64,000 nucleotides of DNA from Lates calcarifer (Eukaryota; Chordata; Actinopteri; Centropomidae), in the NCBI RefSeq assembly GCF_001640805.2, contig NC_066847.1, positions 24,233,504 through 24,297,503 on the forward strand. Direction: 5' to 3'. The notes beneath the pieces are model-generated. The model was not told the DNA's origin, ran no database searches, and saw only the letters and a program-made list of their open reading frames with translations. This document shows, piece by piece, positions 59,587 through 64,000 of this stretch (the stretch's first letter is position 1; every line of letters begins with the position of its first letter). Made by a program: the position numbers and the translations under genes.

Positions 59587-61185
59587 AGAGGAGTAAATTC
59601 ACTTTTACTCACTATAAAGTAGACTATAGAGTGAATTAAGAAGTTATTTTAGACTCATAAAATCACGTTATACCTCCTGAATCTGTAGTCTCCCATCAGC
59701 AGTGGCATCATAGGCGGACATAAACCTCTGCTTCAGCCTCTGAACTTGTTCCTCAGTCACCTTTTCCTGTGGAGACACAATAGATTAAGATGCAGTATTG
59801 ATCTTCATGCCCCAAAGCCGTAATTACAAAGCTACTATGCGTATTAAACTGGACACATATGTGCAATACTTCACTGACAAATACTTCACTGGCTGAGTCA
59901 CTGTTATTTTAAGCGACGTCACCATGGATACTCATTTGAGCTGCCATTTTCTTCTCAAGGTTTGCTTTTCAAACCCTGGAAAAATGTTCCTAAAGCGTTT
60001 CTGTAGCTGAGTCTGGTTCGTCCTTGGCCTACTCAGCCTTTCTAATACACAGAAGAGAGAGTATGATGGAGTAAACCTCAAACATTTGCATTCAAGAGTT
60101 GTCATCTAAGAAGAGAGATTTGTGTTGCAGTGTCATGATCCTGTTCTTTTCATCTATCAAGCATATCAGTCTATGACTTACCCACCTTTGCCCACAGCAA
60201 GTAATTCACTGCAGTTTCCTCAATGAAATAAATGAAACCTATCTGATGTTGTAGTTTACCTGTTTAGTCTACACTACCATCAGTCCATACCACCACTACA
60301 TTTACTCATGAAATGTGATGCATGTAAGGACATTGCAGACATATTCTAGCAGATTATAACTATAGATTAACAGAGAGACACCATCTGAAAGACAGAGACA
60401 GTCTGAAGCAAGATTATCTGAGTTAAGAATCTTATTTTCTTTTCCTGTGTACACCAGTTGTTTCTCAACAAGAGCTTGAAGCAACTGAAGACAAGAATAT
60501 TTCCAGCTGCTAGAGTTATCTTAAAATATATTTAGCAGTTAATCATCCAGTTTCTCTCTTCAAACTCTGCAATGACCATACTGTAACTATAGAAACCATT
60601 TGATCTGTGATCTGCTGTCTGAATCATCGTTTCATGCAGTGCAGAGTACACAGTCTGCAGACTACAAGGTGCCGGGCTCTTGCTCATTACAGACAGACAA
60701 GTATTGATCTTCAGCATCACCTTTTCATCTGTCTTATCAGGCACTCATGTTTGGCTCCAGTATTCTCCCGTTGCTTTTAAATTCTGCATGTACACTTCTG
60801 AATTAAAAGACTGGATTGATCACACTTAATTCAAAAAGCATGTTGTTTCCCCACTGCTTAATGAACTTCTGTATTCTCCAAGATAAAGTGTAGCACCTGA
60901 ACATTCATTTAGTTGCGTTTGAGCAACTAATTGAAAATGTTTAGTCCATGTAGAAAAAAATTAACTGATTACTAGGGCAAATAGACAGAAAGACACCACG
61001 TGATTTATGTTACCTAATGCTTCATCAGCTACATAGGAAATAACAGAATGACTGTGCAGGGTTTTTGTAGCTCAAGAAAAATACACCAAACAGAACTCAT
61101 CCTAGGGACATTGATGAAAAAGCAAACATCAGAGAGACTAAGTGACATATGGTTGGTGGTCTGTTTGTTTAAGTACAGCATCATT

Positions 61186-61216
<31 letters not shown>

Positions 61217-63481
61217 AGAACATGTATAAGTAGCTGCACTGTACACTTATTGGGTTTTCCATTGTAACTAGTCAGGGAGAGGGTTCATCATAATAGTATT
61301 CAACATTGCTGAGTAAACACAATGTGTCATTAGCGCATGCACACATTTACACAAAAACACACACGAGTGCAGTATTTTTTAGTGCAGTTTTTTCCAGGTC
61401 AATTTGTATCCAAGTAAAGGTCTTTTCGTTTGACAGGAACCAGAGCTCTTTAATTGTGTTGTGACTAACATCCTTACAGTCACCCCACCCATCCAGATAA
61501 CTGCATAGAGGTTCAGCTGCCCACACAGCAAAGACTACAAGTGCTGCAAAGTCTGTGTCCAGAGCTAGTTGTATTTCCTAAAAGCTAAACTTTAATTCTG
61601 ACAAGCTGCATTCCCCACAGACTCATTTATCTAAACATGAGAAATTTTATTTATTATTATTTTGAGGAAAAACCCTTTGCAGTTCATGAGTGCCTGAAAT
61701 CTTTAACCCAGAGACATCAGCAGACACTTTGTATCCTCCCTGGTGATGCTCTCACTAGGCCTTTACTTCCGCTGCCTTCAGCTCCTGCTTGTTGTGGGGT
61801 CTCTCAGTCTGTACTCTGGTCCTCAGTGAGCTGAAGGATATTCCACCTGCTTTGGCTCCGTGTTTAGGGTGGTTATCTTGAGTTTGGATTGATTTGGCTG
61901 AATCTGAGCACACTGAATGCTTCTGTATGTATCTTCATTCATCCTGCTGTTTCTGTCAGCAGTTAAATCTAGTTAATGCTAGTTCCAGTGGAGCCATATA
62001 TGCCCAAGTCATAACAGAACTACTGCCATGTTTTACAGAGGAGGTGGTTTGGTTTGGGTCATGAGCTGTTCCTTTTTTTCTCCACACTTCCCTCTTTCCA
62101 TCATTTTGACAGAAACAGATTTTTATTTTATCAGCCCATTTATGTTTGTTATAGCGCTCTGCTGGTTTCTTGTTCAGGGTTCCCACACTTTTCAAGACAT
62201 CATTTTCAATAACATACAACTGTTGTTGTTACAGATAGGGATCACGTGATGCCCAACAAGTTCCTCTCTGTAGAAGCATCCTTTCAAATATATGTTAATC
62301 TAAGGCTCTGTAATTAGAGGACAACAACAACTCTTGACTATAGGGATAATCTGAATCCGTTTTTCTTTTGAATCACATTGACAAGTCTATTATGTCACAA
62401 CTGTAGTAGTCTGATCTCTAAACATAATGCTTAACTTAGCTTCTGATTCAGCAGTTATAGGTTATAGGTAATAGGTAAGTTATAGGAATCTTCAGCAACA
62501 GTATCAACAACAATACAATATAGCAACTGATTGTCCATTTTTTGATGTATTTGTTGTGGAAGGGTGTTAGAGCCTTAATGCTCTTTCAGACCCTTGTGAA
62601 AACGTTGGCTATTTATTAAGGGGAAAAAAACAAACTGCGATTTCATTGTGTTTTCACCATCCAGACAACAATAAAATCAGGTTTGGCTTAAAACCCAGCA
62701 TAACCCAATAACTCTTAATAACACAGTTTCAGATTTACTATATTTTTGAAAACTCAAAAAAGGGTTGTTACATCGCAAAAACCACTACACTTAAGACTTG
62801 TCAAATCTGGACCAGATTAACAGGGAGAGAGAAAATGCAATTTCTAATTTGTTAAACGTTTATTCTATTTGTTTAGGTCTTAATCAAAACCTTGTCTATT
62901 GTTGTCTGGATGGAGAAAACAGTAAACTGATGTTCTTATCAGTGGCTTCATGTCTGTTCAGTTGCCCTTGACACGCACGGATGTATCATGCTGCATTTAG
63001 CTGTTATTAAGAGTAAGAGTATCTAAACAAAGCTGACTTACCTGTGGACCCAGTCTCTTCATCATGTGGCGGAAAAAGTCATCAAGCTCTTTTCCCTCGA
63101 TGTAGCCATTATCTGTCCAAATAAAAAACAAGTTATACAAGTTGTTGGGTTGTAAAACCAGTGCAGAGTTGGTGTTTTCTTCAGAATTCAAATACTGAGT
63201 GAGAACTCAGTTATTTTCAGATTTTTTTTGTAATGACATCAGTGTTGAACATCATACTAGAAACTTAAATTAGTTGCTACAACCAAAACTCCCACATTTG
63301 TTATCACAAACAGTCTTTTTCTCCAATGTCTGGTAAGAGAAGGAGATGACTTAAAAAGTTAAATAGATATTTATGGAGAAAAACCATTAACATGTAATTA
63401 ACTGTCCTTACCATCTGCATCGAAATATTGCCAGATTTCCAGGAAACCAGCTGCATCTAGGTTGTCAAATGCACTGTCCAT
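52407..63481 (-). CDS. scgn: scgn, secretagogin, six-EF-hand calcium sensor
   Basis: Cytosolic Ca2+ sensor of neuroendocrine and neuronal cells that binds SNARE-related and cytoskeletal partners (family knowledge). Eleven coding exons with consistent phases: 63412-63481, 63042-63112, 59674-59766, 56618-56707, 55887-55943, 55420-55497, 54895-54950, 54474-54519, 54250-54309, 52760-52828, 52407-52535. The product is 272 residues (human 276). Secretagogin-specific blocks include [44 protein letters not shown] and [12 protein letters not shown]; these exclude calbindin and calretinin. EF loops lie at 21-32, 67-78, 114-125, 158-169, 206-217 and 250-261. Position 12 is Glu in all but EF4 (Asp169). 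The start [13 protein letters not shown] aligns with the family N-terminus. A polyadenylation signal candidate lies at 51747-51752 (minus). Confidence 0.96.
52760..52828 (-). CDS. scgn: scgn exon 10: EF5 loop end
   Basis: Residues 208-230. [20 protein letters not shown], highly conserved. The EF5 loop is split between exons 9 and 10. Confidence 0.94.
54250..54309 (-). CDS. scgn: scgn exon 9: EF5 start
   Basis: Residues 188-207. [20 protein letters not shown], almost identical to mammalian secretagogin. Confidence 0.94.
54474..54519 (-). CDS. scgn: scgn exon 8
   Basis: Residues 172-187. [16 protein letters not shown], the linker after EF4. Very short exon (46 bases) with matching phase. Confidence 0.92.
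54895..54950 (-). CDS. scgn: scgn exon 7: EF4
   Basis: Residues 154-171 plus two bases. [18 protein letters not shown]; position 12 of the loop is Asp rather than Glu, as I recall for human SCGN. Confidence 0.93.
55420..55497 (-). CDS. scgn: scgn exon 6: EF3-EF4 helices
   Basis: Residues 128-153. [14 protein letters not shown] and KMDEYTDAM match the helices between EF3 and EF4. Donor GTAGTA is followed by a GAGT/GACT-type short repeat in the intron. Confidence 0.92.
55887..55943 (-). CDS. scgn: scgn exon 5: EF3
   Basis: Residues 109-127. [19 protein letters not shown] carries the full EF3 loop. Confidence 0.94.
56618..56707 (-). CDS. scgn: scgn exon 4: EF2-EF3 linker
   Basis: Residues 79-108. 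[19 protein letters not shown] is diagnostic of secretagogin. Confidence 0.94.
56708..59673 (-). other. scgn intron 3
   Basis: A 3.0-kb intron with a (GA)n tract at 59552-59582 and no recognised exon or element. Confidence 0.7.
59674..59766 (-). CDS. scgn: scgn exon 3: EF2
   Basis: Residues 48-78, exactly 31 codons. EF2 loop [12 protein letters not shown] with Asp at positions 1 and 5 and Glu at position 12. Confidence 0.92.
59767..63041 (-). other. scgn intron 2
   Basis: A 3.3-kb intron with a CA tract at 61191-61216. Nothing else is recognised. Most scattered open frames are chance; the 61956-62219 one is dealt with under rejected items. Confidence 0.7.
63042..63112 (-). CDS. scgn: scgn exon 2: EF1 loop end
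   Basis: Residues 24-47. Completes EF1 ([18 protein letters not shown]). Acceptor GACAG, donor GTAAGT. Confidence 0.92.
63412..63481 (-). CDS. scgn: scgn exon 1
   Basis: Residues 1-23. Helix of EF1 ([11 protein letters not shown]) and the first loop positions. ATG at 63481, donor GTAAGG. Confidence 0.92.
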
Positions 63482-64000
63482 TGTAGTAAAGAGAAGCAAA
63501 GTAAGCTGTCAACTTTCACACATCAAAACAGACAAGACTGAGGTGTGATTGCACTGTTCAGTTGCCTGCTTGGTTGACATATGTTCTTTCTGACTTAGTA
63601 AAAACCACACCTCTCCTGTGAGTGAGAGAGAGGGAGAGAGGGGGGGCAAGAGAGAGAGAGAGAGAGAGAGAGCACTGAAGCATTGTATTTGCCATCTGGT
63701 GGCTGTATTGTTACACTGCAAAACAGATCTTCAACTCAGCAGAAGTTACAAAAAAGAGACAATAAAGAGATTTTAAAGCCTGTAAAATTATTTTAATCAA
63801 TATTTGCATGAAGAAATGTCCAACACCAGCAGAACGACTTAGTGAAACATACTGATCCATGACAAAATGGAACAAATGATGTATCAAGACTGATAAAACG
63901 AGCAAATGTCATTAGTATTAATGGTATTTTTTACCCAGCTCAAGAAAACCAGTGGTTGTTTTGCATTATTTCTTTTCTGAAATAGGATGAAAGTAACATT
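63482..64000. other. scgn 5' flank
   Basis: Upstream sequence of scgn with GA-rich tracts at 63627-63672. No clear TATA box at a convincing distance from the ATG; further upstream exons may lie beyond the window. Confidence 0.5.

Noticed and set aside
61956..62219. Minus-strand 87-codon frame with [15 protein letters not shown], resembling a Tc1 transposase piece (GGGSVMVWG-like)
   Set aside because: Only this short stretch resembles Tc1 transposase (with [12 protein letters not shown] upstream uncertain). No terminal repeats were found nearby, so I did not list it as an element, although a decayed Tc1 fragment in scgn intron 2 is possible.
52407..63481. Six-EF-hand gene as calbindin (calb1) or calretinin (calb2)
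   Set aside because: The [19 protein letters not shown] and [11 protein letters not shown] blocks are specific to secretagogin.

Overview
The window looks like nuclear DNA from a ray-finned fish, probably a percomorph teleost. It is intron-rich and AT-rich, carries many CA/GT and CT microsatellites, holds several mobile-element families common in teleosts, and has a tandem pair of fish-type bloodthirsty-related (btr) TRIM genes. No prokaryotic, viral or CRISPR-like content is visible. All assignments come from reading translations and splice sites, not from database searches.

Layout. (1) 1-21.3 kb, minus strand: the first five coding exons of sntb1 (beta-1-syntrophin), with the start codon at 21217 in a CpG-rich block; the gene runs off the left edge. 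Its introns hold a tRNA-derived SINE with a perfect 11-bp target-site duplication, a 5'-truncated relative, a third SINE-like element, a perfect 20-bp hairpin and a CA repeat beside an exon donor site. (2) 21.3-25 kb: gene-poor. (3) 25-34.8 kb, plus strand: a TRIM array of three tandem units, namely a relic without coding sequence at 25.05-25.7 kb, a rearranged 431-residue gene at 28.57 kb and a full-length 597-residue gene at 32.0 kb. The units are separated by LINE, Tc1-like and other repeats. (4) 36.6-40.3 kb, minus strand: the five-exon ccn3 (nov) gene with a TATA box, flanked on both sides by inverted copies of a roughly 210-bp repeat. (5) 41.6-42.07 kb: a CpG-rich block ending in a good splice donor, which looks like the promoter and first exon of a gene I cannot identify. 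(6) 42-52 kb: no exon I can support. (7) 52.4-63.5 kb, minus strand: all eleven coding exons of scgn (secretagogin, six EF-hands).

How the genes relate. sntb1, ccn3 and scgn are not a functional pathway. Syntrophin is a membrane scaffold, CCN3 a secreted matricellular protein and secretagogin a cytosolic calcium sensor. Human SNTB1 and CCN3 both lie in 8q24 while SCGN lies in 6p22, so the order here reflects ancestral synteny plus rearrangement. The TRIM array is an insertion between sntb1 and ccn3 and is the most dynamic part of the window. The two coding copies are almost identical over the RING region but clearly diverged elsewhere, which points to gene conversion. The first copy has lost the coiled coil and PRY segment in frame and gained a very basic linker. 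Both copies end in a hydrophobic segment suggesting membrane anchoring after the SPRY domain. This pair is the best candidate for unusual biology here.
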